Below, piece by piece: positions 28,627 through 37,799 of a DNA stretch of 55,480 nucleotides; the stretch's first letter is position 1, and every line of letters begins with the position of its first letter. Source of the stretch: Candidatus Hydrogenedentota bacterium (lineage in GTDB: Bacteria > Hydrogenedentota > Hydrogenedentia > Hydrogenedentales > CAITNO01); assembly GCA_012730045.1 (NCBI GenBank), contig JAAYBR010000059.1, positions 1 through 55,480 on the forward strand. Reading direction: 5' to 3'. The notes below the pieces were generated by a model. It did not search any database, was not told the DNA's origin, and worked only from the letters and a program-made list of their open reading frames with translations. The position numbers were made by a program, and so were the translations under genes.

Positions 28627-31600
28627 GGCGGCGCTGTATCTGGGCGCGCGGGATTCCGGGCGGGCGGAGGCCGTGGACGGGCTGGTGGCCGCATGCTGGG
28701 GGCGCGCGGCGCTGGTGGTGCCGGTGCGGGCGATGGCCGCGGCGCGGATGGAGGCGCTGCTGCTGGGACGGGGGCTGCCGGGGGTGTTCGGCGCGCCGGT
28801 GCGGGAGTTTAACGACTGGGTGCGGGACCTGTTGGCCGCGCAGGGGCGGGAGGTCCGGCTGGTGGACTCGCTGGAGCGGTCGCTGGTGATGGAGGCGTGC
28901 GTGGACGCCCTGGCGCGCGAGGGAAAAGTGCCGGGGGGCGGCGCGCCGCGTTTTCCGGCGGGGCTGGTGCGCCATCTGCTGGCGGCGGTGACCAAACTCA
29001 AGCAGGCGGCGGTGACGCCGGAGGAACACGCGAAGATCACCGCCGGGGAGTGGGACGCCTTTCTGGCGGAGGCCTATGCCCGGTATCAGGCGGTGCTGCT
29101 GGGGCGGGGGCTCTATGACATTCCCGGGCTCTACTGGGAGGCCTGCCTGCTCTGCGACGGGGACGGCCCCGTCCGCCTGCTGGGGGGGCTGGAGCTGGTC
29201 GCGCTGGACGGATTTGACGACTTCACCCCGTCGCAGCTGCGGCTGGTGCTGGCGCTGGCACGGCGGGTGCCGCACCTGGTCGTCGGGCTGAACCACGACC
29301 CGGACCCGGAGCTGGAGGACCTGTACTCCCTGTCCGCCGCCACGGTGGAGCGGCTCCGCGAGACGCTGCACCCCGCAGAACGGTTCTTCCCCTCCCCCGC
29401 TCCGGCCACCTTCACCGGCTTCGCCGCGACGGCCCTGTTCCGTTCCGAACCGCCCGAAGCGGCCCCGGCGGGACTGGCCCGGAATCTCCGGCTGGCGCCG
29501 CGGCTGAACGTCCAGCACGAGATCGAGGAGACGCTGCGGGAGATCAAGGGGCTGCTGCTGGAGGGTGCCACGGCCCCGTCGCGGGTGGCGGTGGTGCTGC
29601 CGGACTACGCGGAGCACGCGGCCGCCGTGGAGTGCGCCGCGGCGGAATTCGGGGTGCCGGTGCATTCTGTGGGGGGTGTGCCGCTGGCCTCCGGGGGGGT
29701 GGGCCTGTTTCTGCGCAAACTGATCCGCGCCCTGTCGGAGTGGGCGGTAGAGGACGTTCTGGAAGTCGTTTCCGCGCAGTGGTTTGCCCCGGAGGGGGCC
29801 GCCGCACCGGACACGGCCCCCTTCCCGCGCCTCGCCGCGGCTGCGGGGATCACCGGCGGCCGGGACGAATGGTTTGCGCGGCTGGCGCGCCTGCGCGAAC
29901 GGCTGGGCCGCCCTCCCGAACCGGACACCGACCGGGTGTCCCTCCCCTTCCCCGCCCTGCCCGTGCTGGCGGCGCTGGAGCGGCGGATGGGCGCGCTGGC
30001 GGACCTCGACGACCGCCTGCCGCTTCGCGCGTCGCAGGCGGCGCACACGCGGGCCTTCACCGCGCTGGTGGAAACTCTCGGCACCGTCAAGGCGCCGGAG
30101 GTCCCCTCCCCCGCCCTTCGGGCGCTCCACGGCGCGCTGGCCACCCTGTCGCAGACCGGCGACCCGGACCGCGAGCTGGACCGGGACGCCTTTTTCGAGC
30201 TGCTCGACCGCAGCCTGTGCGGCGCGGAGTACCGGCGGTCCTCGCCGCCCGACGCAGTGTTCTTCGCCGCGCCGTCCGCCCTGCGCGGGCGGTCCTTCGA
30301 CCGGGTGTATTTCTGCGGCGCGAACGAGGGCGTGGTGCCCGGCGCGCCGCCGTCCAACGCCTTCTTCTCCGAGCAGGACATCCAGCGGCTGCGCGGGGCC
30401 GGGGTGGTTCTGGAGGGCCGCCGCGAGCATGCCCACCGCGAGCGGCTGGTGTTCCACCACGCCCTTGCGGCGGCGGAACGGGACTTCGTCCTTTCGTGGC
30501 GGCTTCAGGACGCCCGGGGCCGCGAAGCCCTGCCCGGCCCCTTTGTGACCGGCCTGGGCGACCTGCCGGGGGGCGACTCCCTGCCCAGGGACACCTTCAC
30601 CCCCGATGAGAGCGTGCCAACGCATGCCCAGGCCGCCAGTCCGCGCGACCTGGCGCGCGCCGCCCTGCTCCGTCCCCTGCCCGCGCTGCGGGAGGCCTTT
30701 CCGGAGCTGCTGGCGGGCCCCCTCGACGGCGCGACGGTGGAGCGCGCGCGCAACGACGCGTCGCCCTTCGGCCCGCACGACGGGATGCTGGCGGACCCCG
30801 AAGTGAGGGCCTGGCTGGCCGAAAAGTTCGGCCCGGAGCACCGCTTCAGCCCGTCCGCCCTGGAGCGCTGGCTGGCGTGCCCCTTCGCGTTCTTCGCCGA
30901 GCGCGTGCTGAAGATCGCGGAGGATGACACAACGCCCGGCGAAATGGACCCGCGCGTGCGCGGAATCCTGATGCACGACGCCCTGCGGATGTACTACGGG
31001 TGCCGGCGGGACGGGGAAAGCGCGGAGGGCGAAGGCATCCTGGAGGCGCTGGAACAGGCATTCCAAAACAGCCGCGGCCGCTTGGACACCCTCTCCCCCG
31101 GCGTCCTCCAGGCCGAGAAGACGCGCATGGGGCGGCAGCTCGTCCGTTTTCTTGCGCGCATCCGGGGAACGCTCTCCGAAGACTACGCCCCGGCGCTCTT
31201 CGAGCAGCCCTTTGGCCGCGCCGAAAATGGGGCCGGCCCCCTGCGCTTGAGTGTGGGTGAGGGGGAGACCGTGCTGCTGTCCGGACAGGTGGACCGCATT
31301 GACCTGACCCCGGACGGCGGCGCCGCCCGGATCATTGACTACAAACTCAGCAAGGTGTGCGCGCAGAGTGACATCTCCGGCGGACAGGACATCCAGCTCT
31401 CGGTCTACATGCGGGCCGTGGAGGAGCTGATCCGCCCGGGCACCGTGTGCGCCGAGGCGTGGTACCTTTCCCTGACCAAGGACACAGACCGCCGCATCGG
31501 CGAGAAGAAGGGGCGTTCCGGCGTGACGCGGGAGGAGGCGCTGGCGGCGGCGGAGAAGGAAATCTCCCGCGCCGTCGCCGGCATCCGCGCCGGAGAGTTT

Positions 31601-31723
31601 CCCCCCGTCACCCCCAAGGGAAAGGCCCCCTTCGGCGCGACGGCGGCGCGGTTCACCGAGGCGCGCATCGCGCGCAAGACCGGCATGGCCGCGGCGGAAG
31701 ACGGCGGGGAGGGCGAGGCATGA
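28619..31723 (+). CDS. addB: AddB-like helicase/nuclease subunit (PD-(D/E)XK family)
   Basis: The 1034-residue protein resembles the AddB partner of the AddAB recombination enzyme that processes double-strand breaks. The C-terminal nuclease has GQVDRIDL and IIDYKLSK (Asp907, Lys909). The N-terminal helicase-like region has no functional Walker A (YLGARDSGR where a GxxGxGKT would be), as expected for AddB-type inactive motors. Of the four cysteines that hold the iron-sulfur cluster in classical AddB only Cys754 (LACPFAF) is recognisable; the C-terminal cysteine group is absent. Its stop overlaps the addA ATG (ATGA). Confidence 0.88.
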   Translation: MTEAALYLGARDSGRAEAVDGLVAACWGRAALVVPVRAMAAARMEALLLGRGLPGVFGAPVREFNDWVRDLLAAQGREVRLVDSLERSLVMEACVDALAREGKVPGGGAPRFPAGLVRHLLAAVTKLKQAAVTPEEHAKITAGEWDAFLAEAYARYQAVLLGRGLYDIPGLYWEACLLCDGDGPVRLLGGLELVALDGFDDFTPSQLRLVLALARRVPHLVVGLNHDPDPELEDLYSLSAATVERLRETLHPAERFFPSPAPATFTGFAATALFRSEPPEAAPAGLARNLRLAPRLNVQHEIEETLREIKGLLLEGATAPSRVAVVLPDYAEHAAAVECAAAEFGVPVHSVGGVPLASGGVGLFLRKLIRALSEWAVEDVLEVVSAQWFAPEGAAAPDTAPFPRLAAAAGITGGRDEWFARLARLRERLGRPPEPDTDRVSLPFPALPVLAALERRMGALADLDDRLPLRASQAAHTRAFTALVETLGTVKAPEVPSPALRALHGALATLSQTGDPDRELDRDAFFELLDRSLCGAEYRRSSPPDAVFFAAPSALRGRSFDRVYFCGANEGVVPGAPPSNAFFSEQDIQRLRGAGVVLEGRREHAHRERLVFHHALAAAERDFVLSWRLQDARGREALPGPFVTGLGDLPGGDSLPRDTFTPDESVPTHAQAASPRDLARAALLRPLPALREAFPELLAGPLDGATVERARNDASPFGPHDGMLADPEVRAWLAEKFGPEHRFSPSALERWLACPFAFFAERVLKIAEDDTTPGEMDPRVRGILMHDALRMYYGCRRDGESAEGEGILEALEQAFQNSRGRLDTLSPGVLQAEKTRMGRQLVRFLARIRGTLSEDYAPALFEQPFGRAENGAGPLRLSVGEGETVLLSGQVDRIDLTPDGGAARIIDYKLSKVCAQSDISGGQDIQLSVYMRAVEELIRPGTVCAEAWYLSLTKDTDRRIGEKKGRSGVTREEALAAAEKEISRAVAGIRAGEFPPVTPKGKAPFGATAARFTEARIARKTGMAAAEDGGEGEA

Positions 31724-34700
31724 ACTTCACCCCGGAACAGGAACAGGCCATCACCGGAACCGCGCGGCGCATCTGCGTGTCCGCGGGGGCCGGATCGGGC
31801 AAGACGCGCATCCTCATCGAGCGCATGCTGCGGCTGCTGGACAGCCCGGAGCTGTGGCCCGAAAAGCGGCCCCGCCTCGACGGCATCGTGGCGCTGACCT
31901 TCGCCGACAAGGCGGCGGCGGAGATGAAGGCGCGGCTGCGCAGGGGCTTTGCGGAGAAGGCGAAGACCGCCACCGGCGACGCCCGGAAGTTCTGGCGCGA
32001 ACTGGTCCGCGAGGCCGACGGCGCGCGCGCCTCCACCATCCATTCCTTCTGCGCGTCCTTCCTCCGCGAGAACGCCCTGCGCCTCGGCCTGAGCCCGGAC
32101 ACGGGCGTCCTGAGCGACGCCGAGAACGCGCTGCTGAAGGAGCGCGTGGTGGCGGAGGTGCTCGACGAGCTGCTGGAGGCGGGCGATGCCGGGGCGGCGG
32201 CGCTCTACGTGGAGTACGGCGGCAAGCGCCTGAAGGACGCCCTGCGCTCGGCGATCGGACAGCGGACGGCGCTGCGGGACATCGCCGCCCGGACACCGGA
32301 CAACGCGACACCGGAAGCCCTTGTTGAAGAGTGGAAGCGCGTGGCCGGAGCCGTGTTCGACCGCGAAACCCTCGCCCTCGCCTCCCCCGCCGCACTGGGG
32401 CCGGCGCTGGCGGAATTGAAGGCGCTGGAAACCTGCGTCCTTTATGAAAACGACGGGCGGGCCAAACGCCTTCAGCACGCCGTCGCCCTGCTGGAACGGG
32501 TGCTGGCCCCCGGTGCGGAGCCCGGAATAATCCGCGAAGCCCTCGCGGAATTGGGGAAAGCGGGAGACTACAGTCCCAAGGCAAGCGACAAGAAATGGAC
32601 GGACAGGGCGTCCTATGAGCGGGCGAACACGCTGCTCAACAACCTGCACAAGAGGTTCCAGAAAATCGCATTGCTCGACGCGGAGGGCGATCCGCAGATG
32701 GAGCTGGAAACGGCCCGGCGCACGCTGGACTTCCTGTCTATCGCCGAGCGGGTGATCGCGCGCTTCGCCGAGCGCAAGGCCGCGCTGGAGTGCCAGGACT
32801 TCGACGACCAGATTGACCAGACCCGCCGCATCCTCGCGGAGGACGGGGAACTGCGCGCGCGCACCGCGCGGGGCATCGCCTTCCTGCTGGTGGACGAGTT
32901 CCAGGACACGGACCGCGCCCAGCTCGAAATCGCCAACCTGCTCTGCGACACCCCGGGCGGGCCGTCGCTGTTCATCGTCGGCGACGCCAAGCAGTCCATC
33001 TACCTGTTCCGGGGGGCGGAGGTCGGCGTGTTCCGCCAGGCCGGCACGGCGGCGGACCAGCGCGTCGCCCTGGACACCAATTTCCGCTCCACCCCCGGGG
33101 TGCTGGAGTTCATCAACGACTTCTTCCGGAAGACCGGGCTGCTCGCCGCCGTGGAGGACTACGGCGGCATGAAAACCCACCGCCCCGCCGCCGGACGGTC
33201 GGCCGTCGAGTTTCTCCTGCCCCCGGACACGGAGGAAAAGACGAAGGCCGAAGAGGCCCACAAGACCGAGGCCGCGTTCATCGCCGCGCGCATCCGCGAG
33301 ATGGTCCACGGCCCGGAACCGCTGACAGTCGGCGATCCGGAGGACCGGCAGCCCGTCCGCTACGGCAACATCGCCCTGCTGTTTCGCCGCTTCACCCAGG
33401 TGCACCATTACGAGGAGGCCCTGCGGGCCGCGGACATCCCCTACTGCCTCGGCGCGGGCCGCAGCTTCTACACGCGCCAGGAGGTGCTGGACGTCCTCCA
33501 CCTGCTCCAGACCGCCTGCGACCCGTGGAACGAGACGGCGCTGCTGTGCTTCCTGCGCGGGCCCTTCGCCGCTCTCAGCGACGACACGCTCGCGCGGATG
33601 GCCATGGCCGACCCGCGCAAGGGCGGGCTGGCGCGCGTCTTCCACGGCGGGCAGACCCCCACAGGGTTCCCCGGGGCGGACCGCCTCGCCCGCGCCCGGG
33701 AACTCCTGCGGCGGGTGCGGGAACTGCGCGGCGACCCGCCCGGCCCCGCGCTGCGCCGGGCGCTGGAACTGAGCGGCGCGGAGGCCGTGTGCCTCGGCCA
33801 GTACCAGGGAATGCAGAAGGCCTCCAACCTGCGCAAACTCGTCGCCGTGGCCGACGAGTTTTCGCCGCGCCTGCCCGCCACGCTGGCGGACTTCGTCCGC
33901 TATCTCGACGATGTCCGCGACCGGGCGGTCCAGGAGGGCGACGCCAACCTCCAGACCGGGGGCGGCGACGCCGTGCTGGTGATGACGATCCACGCCTCCA
34001 AGGGGCTGGAGTTCCCGGTGGTGTTTCTCCCGGACCTGTGCCCCCAGAAAAGGGGGAAGAACGCGTCCGGTCCCCTGCACCTGCACCGGGACCTCGGCGC
34101 GGTGATGGGTGCCGGGGATCTGGAGGAAAAGGACGACGACACCGCCAAGCCCGTGCTGGTCCGGGCGATCCAGCTGGCCACCGGCCGCGGGGAGGACGAG
34201 GAGTCCGCGCGGCTGCTGTACGTCGCCATGACCCGCGCGCGGGACCACCTCGTGCTGTGCGGCCGCGGCGATGCGGGCGGGGACACCTGGTTCGGCCGCT
34301 TCAACGAGGCCTATTCGCTTGCCGACAGGAAGCACGGAAGTGAAATCGTGAAGGACGGCTGGAAAGCGGTGGTCCACCGCGAGATGCCCGCCCCCTGCGG
34401 TCCCGCACCACAGCCGGACCGGGGGGAAACGCCCGACCTGGACGCCCTGCGCCGCCGCATCGCGCCCTTTGCCGTCCCCGAACGCGCGGGCGCCACGGTC
34501 TCCGTGTCCGCCGTGCTCAACTGGATTCTGGGCGGCGAGGGCGGCGCGGAGAAAGACGCCGGGGACCACACGCGGGACACCGCCGGAGCCGAAACGCCCC
34601 CCGCCCCGCCGGACCAGGAATTCGCCATGGACCGGGGCACGGCGGTCCACCGGTTCTTCGAGCTGTGGGACTTCGCCGGGGACAACGCGGACCTGCCGGA

Positions 34701-35142
34701 CCGTGTGCTGGACGAGAGCGACTTCGACCCGCAACAGCGGGAGGCGCTGCGCGCCCAACTGGCGCGCATGGCCGAACGCTTCCGGGAGGACCCGCTCCAC
34801 GCGCGCCTCGCCGCCGACGCGGCGTTCCGCCGCGAACTGCCCTTCCTGCTTCCCTTCGAGGGGCACCTGATCCGGGGAACCATTGATGCCCTGCTCGGCG
34901 ACAGCACAGTACTCGACTACAAGACCGGCGCGCCGAACGCGGAAAAGCTCGAGCGCTACGGCCTCCAACTGGCCCTCTACGCCGAGGCCGTGCGCCAGGT
35001 GACCGGCGCCGCGCCGGAAGAGGGCCTCCTCTACTTCGTGGACCGCGCCCTCATCGAACGCGTGCCCCTCGGCCCCGGGCCCATCGCCGCCGCCATGGAG
35101 CGCGTCCGTCAAGTCCTCCAAGAGCGCGGGCGGCGGAATTGA
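31720..35142 (+). CDS. addA: AddA-type UvrD helicase/nuclease subunit
   Basis: The start at 31720 overlaps the addB stop by four bases. The 1140-residue protein is a superfamily 1A helicase: Walker A AGAGSGKT (Lys28), motif Ia TFADKAAAEMK, Walker B LLVDEFQDTD, GDAKQSIYLFRGA, DTNFRS, motif V TIHASKGLEFPVVF and motif VI LLYVAMTRARDHL. The C-terminal RecB-type nuclease has GTIDALLGDSTVLDYKTG with Asp1066 and Lys1068. Together with AddB it resects broken DNA ends for RecA. A composition change begins directly after its stop codon. Confidence 0.95.
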   Translation: MNFTPEQEQAITGTARRICVSAGAGSGKTRILIERMLRLLDSPELWPEKRPRLDGIVALTFADKAAAEMKARLRRGFAEKAKTATGDARKFWRELVREADGARASTIHSFCASFLRENALRLGLSPDTGVLSDAENALLKERVVAEVLDELLEAGDAGAAALYVEYGGKRLKDALRSAIGQRTALRDIAARTPDNATPEALVEEWKRVAGAVFDRETLALASPAALGPALAELKALETCVLYENDGRAKRLQHAVALLERVLAPGAEPGIIREALAELGKAGDYSPKASDKKWTDRASYERANTLLNNLHKRFQKIALLDAEGDPQMELETARRTLDFLSIAERVIARFAERKAALECQDFDDQIDQTRRILAEDGELRARTARGIAFLLVDEFQDTDRAQLEIANLLCDTPGGPSLFIVGDAKQSIYLFRGAEVGVFRQAGTAADQRVALDTNFRSTPGVLEFINDFFRKTGLLAAVEDYGGMKTHRPAAGRSAVEFLLPPDTEEKTKAEEAHKTEAAFIAARIREMVHGPEPLTVGDPEDRQPVRYGNIALLFRRFTQVHHYEEALRAADIPYCLGAGRSFYTRQEVLDVLHLLQTACDPWNETALLCFLRGPFAALSDDTLARMAMADPRKGGLARVFHGGQTPTGFPGADRLARARELLRRVRELRGDPPGPALRRALELSGAEAVCLGQYQGMQKASNLRKLVAVADEFSPRLPATLADFVRYLDDVRDRAVQEGDANLQTGGGDAVLVMTIHASKGLEFPVVFLPDLCPQKRGKNASGPLHLHRDLGAVMGAGDLEEKDDDTAKPVLVRAIQLATGRGEDEESARLLYVAMTRARDHLVLCGRGDAGGDTWFGRFNEAYSLADRKHGSEIVKDGWKAVVHREMPAPCGPAPQPDRGETPDLDALRRRIAPFAVPERAGATVSVSAVLNWILGGEGGAEKDAGDHTRDTAGAETPPAPPDQEFAMDRGTAVHRFFELWDFAGDNADLPDRVLDESDFDPQQREALRAQLARMAERFREDPLHARLAADAAFRRELPFLLPFEGHLIRGTIDALLGDSTVLDYKTGAPNAEKLERYGLQLALYAEAVRQVTGAAPEEGLLYFVDRALIERVPLGPGPIAAAMERVRQVLQERGRRN

Positions 35143-35354
35143 TGGAGACGAGAAACAACACGAGTTCAAGTTCCGGTCAGTTCCTTTTGCGTATTATATA
35201 CGTATGTTTTTTCGTAGTATGTATCATGGACGTGTGACTTTTTTTATAAGACCTATAGAGAGGTGAAATGGCAAGACAGAGACATCGAAAAAAAACGTTG
35301 CAGATGCGCGCACTTAGAGGTACAATCAGGTTAGCCAACGCAGGAGGATATGAA
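35143..35354. other. AT-rich left end of the compositional island
   Basis: GC content falls sharply right after addA. The segment holds a palindrome CGTAT-TAT-ATACG (35190-35202) and T-rich runs. TATAAG at 35245-35250 could be a -10 box, but no convincing -35 is visible. An ATG at 35268 with GAGGTG upstream opens the frame that continues into the next gene. Confidence 0.5.
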
Positions 35355-35594
35355 ATGACCCGTTCCAGGAAAGATGATAGGATCGCTAGTCCGAAACAGA
35401 CTCCCAGCGAGTCGAAGATAGAAGCCTTGCTTCGAGACGCCATGCGGTACCCTGGAGTGGCAGATATCTTTGAAATCTGCAAGACCGCGCAGGAAGCGCA
35501 AGAATCTTACGCTGTCATCGCTGGTTCGAATGAGGAGGCATCACCAACGGTAACTTGGTCTGACACAACACGGGGCCGCCTGTGCTCATATTAG
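35355..35594 (+). CDS. Small unknown protein upstream of the Clp-fold protease
   Basis: I chose the ATG at 35355 because AGGAGG lies seven bases upstream, the best ribosome site of the island; the ATG at 35268 (GAGGTG nearby) would add a very basic 29-residue extension beginning MARQRHRKKTLQ and cannot be excluded. The 79-residue product is hydrophilic with a central predicted helical stretch (KIEALLRDAMRYPGVADIFEI). I recognise no family. It ends 18 bp before the protease gene, whose ribosome site lies in the gap, so the two are almost certainly cotranscribed. Base composition is foreign relative to the flanks. Confidence 0.6.
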   Translation: MTRSRKDDRIASPKQTPSESKIEALLRDAMRYPGVADIFEICKTAQEAQESYAVIAGSNEEASPTVTWSDTTRGRLCSY

Positions 35595-35612
35595 GATAGG
35601 GAGAGAAACAAT

Positions 35613-36599
35613 ATGCCAACGTGGGGAGGTATCCTGAAGGAGCTCCATAAAGCCCAAGAGGAGCCAGGTGAAGGGTCTGCATGGGATCGGGTGCGAAGGA
35701 AATACCTGATCCAGATGGCTGAAAAGACAAAGCGCCCCGTCATATTGTACGCAACTCGGTTTCTTCAAGGGAGTTTGCCAATCGACCCGAATCTTCTTTC
35801 AATCACAGATGAAGACATACAAGGTTTAATGGAGGTTGTCCACGAGTTGGAAGGCCCAAGCCTCGACCTTATTCTTCATAGCCCTGGCGGCTCCTTGGAA
35901 GCGGCTGCGGCATTTGTCAGTTATCTTCGGTCAAAGTATGACGACATTCGAGTTGTAGTACCAATGATGGCAATGTCAGCTGCATGCATGATTGCATGTT
36001 GTTCAAACAAAATACTGATGGGAAAGCACTCTTTCTTGGGGCCTATCGATCCACAATTGGTTCTCTCCACATCACTTGGCGTGCGAATGGTACCCGCTCA
36101 GGCAATTTTGGATCAGTTTGACTTGGCGTTACTTCAGTGCAAACAGGATAAGAATGCTCTCGCAGCCTGGGCTCCTATGCTATCACAATACGGGCCAGAT
36201 TTATTAGTGCAATGTCAAAATGCATCCCAACGATCCGAGCACCTCGTATGTAAGTGGTTACAGGAAAACATGTTCCAAGAAGAAGCCGATGCAAAAAAGA
36301 AATCTAAGCACATTGCTGAATGGCTTTCAGATCACAAGCAACACAAGAGCCACTCACGACATATAACGCGCGATGAATTAATAACAGAGGGCCTTTTTAT
36401 CGAAAGGCTCGAAGATGATCAGGAGCTTCAAGATATCGTCTTATCTGTGTATCACGCTGTAACACATACATTCTCCATGACTAATACAATAAAGATCATC
36501 GAAAACAACAAAGGGAGGGCATTTGTAAAATCTGCTATTCCTCCGCCACCAAAAACATCCTCACCGTCAATAAATCCCCAAAGAAACATTCCTGTCTGA
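35613..36599 (+). CDS. Clp-fold SDH-type serine protease
   Basis: The 328-residue protein matches the SDH (serine dehydrogenase proteinase) branch of the ClpP/crotonase fold: HSPGGSLEAA at 89-98 gives the oxyanion strand, MSAACMIACC places the nucleophile at Ser122, and GKHSFLGPIDPQ at 137-148 supplies the conserved LGPIDPQ segment that follows the active site. No signal peptide or membrane helix is visible, so a cytoplasmic protease is likely. GGAGAG lies seven bases before the ATG. It is encoded in AT-rich DNA unlike the neighbours, and probably forms an operon with the small gene before it. Natural substrates are unknown. Confidence 0.82.
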   Translation: MPTWGGILKELHKAQEEPGEGSAWDRVRRKYLIQMAEKTKRPVILYATRFLQGSLPIDPNLLSITDEDIQGLMEVVHELEGPSLDLILHSPGGSLEAAAAFVSYLRSKYDDIRVVVPMMAMSAACMIACCSNKILMGKHSFLGPIDPQLVLSTSLGVRMVPAQAILDQFDLALLQCKQDKNALAAWAPMLSQYGPDLLVQCQNASQRSEHLVCKWLQENMFQEEADAKKKSKHIAEWLSDHKQHKSHSRHITRDELITEGLFIERLEDDQELQDIVLSVYHAVTHTFSMTNTIKIIENNKGRAFVKSAIPPPPKTSSPSINPQRNIPV

Positions 36600-36668
36600 C
36601 CTATCACAGTGTTCTGTTTTCGATTTCCAGAATTTCCTTGAGTAATCGTGACGCATGTGGTATTCGTG

Positions 36669-37799
36669 TCACTGTATATCCTCGCCGGTGAGGTAGTACC
36701 AGGTGGTGTCGAAGCGGAAAAGCACGACGCCGCCGAGGGCGCTGATCTTGTCCACGGCGGGGTGTTCGGCAAGCAGTTTCTTGAAGGCATCATCGCCCCG
36801 GGAAAGGTTGGTGACCTTCTCGCCCGCGTAGCCCCGTTCCATCCATCCGTCCGGGGTCTGGAGGAATACCTTGCCTTCGACCACGCGGCCCAGCGCCACG
36901 CCGGGGCCAAAGGATCCGCCCGTGTCCGTGGGCTGGGGCTTGGGAGTGGCGGGGGACTGCGCCGGGGCGGGCGGACGGTCCTGTCCCGTGGCGGGGGCCG
37001 CCGGGGCGGCCGCAGGCGCGGGGGCGGGGGCGGTGGGCGTGGTCTGGCCCCGGCCCGCCTCCCCTTTCTCCGGCACGGCGGACTTGGACATCAAACTCCG
37101 GTTTCGGGAGACTGTCGGCGGGGCGCTTTGCTCCGCCGTCACGGCCTCGGCCAGGGGGGCGGCCTCCTGCGGGGCGGCGGGCGCCCCTCCCCCGCTTCCG
37201 GGGGCGGGCGGGGCGGATTGGGGCAGGGCTTCGGCCTGCGCCGGGTCCGCATCCGCAACGGTTTCCGCCGGGGCGGCGATGTCCTGGGCCGCCGCCGCGG
37301 GCACCGCCTTCGCCGCATCCTTCGGCGCCTCCTCCATCAGCATCACCGGAAAGACTTCGTTCTTTCCCCCCTCCGCCGCAGGCGTTTGGGCGGGCGCCTC
37401 CCCGGCCTGCCGCGCCATGAGCATCTCCGCGTCGCGCGGGGACCGGGCGGACTGCGTCTGGTAGAAGCACAGCGCGGCCATGCCCGCGCAGAGCATCACG
37501 GCGGCGGCGAGATACTGGGCGGGACTGCGCCGCTTTGGCACCTCGTCTGCCCCGCGAAACCGCACGGTCACCCGGGTGGGGGCGGCCTCGTCAATCTCGT
37601 GGAGCGTGTCGCGGACCAGCTCCCCGGGCGCTTCGGGGGCTGCCTGCCGAACCAGTTCGTCCACGCGGCGCATCTGGTCCAGGGCTTCGCGGAGTTCCGG
37701 CTGCTCCTCCAGCAGGCGCTCCACCGCGGCGCGGGCTTCGGGGTCCAGCTCGCCGTCCAGGTAGGCGGACAGTTGCTCGTGCAGTTCCGGGGAAATCAT
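36669..37799 (-). CDS. Membrane-bound anti-sigma-factor candidate
   Basis: The ATG at 37799 overlaps the TGA of the ECF sigma gene. The first 60 residues (MISPELHEQLSAYLDGELDPEARAAVERLL) have the helical layout of anti-sigma domains but lack the CxxC of the zinc-finger class. A single membrane helix lies at about 95-114. Residues about 115-300 are a low-complexity Ala/Pro/Glu linker, and the last 70 form a small domain with GRVVEGKVFLQTPDGW and FRFDTTWYYL. A role in holding the partner sigma factor at the membrane is inferred from position and layout. Confidence 0.8.
   Translation of the reverse strand: MISPELHEQLSAYLDGELDPEARAAVERLLEEQPELREALDQMRRVDELVRQAAPEAPGELVRDTLHEIDEAAPTRVTVRFRGADEVPKRRSPAQYLAAAVMLCAGMAALCFYQTQSARSPRDAEMLMARQAGEAPAQTPAAEGGKNEVFPVMLMEEAPKDAAKAVPAAAAQDIAAPAETVADADPAQAEALPQSAPPAPGSGGGAPAAPQEAAPLAEAVTAEQSAPPTVSRNRSLMSKSAVPEKGEAGRGQTTPTAPAPAPAAAPAAPATGQDRPPAPAQSPATPKPQPTDTGGSFGPGVALGRVVEGKVFLQTPDGWMERGYAGEKVTNLSRGDDAFKKLLAEHPAVDKISALGGVVLFRFDTTWYYLTGEDIQ

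Noticed and set aside
28586-35169. Two very long minus-strand open frames opposite addB and addA
   Set aside because: Both are antisense shadows; the plus strand carries full helicase and nuclease motifs. High GC keeps the opposite frames open.
35177-35482. 101-residue minus-strand frame at the left end of the AT-rich island
   Set aside because: No ribosome site, and it overlaps the plus-strand small gene that has an ideal AGGAGG and is spaced for cotranscription with the protease.
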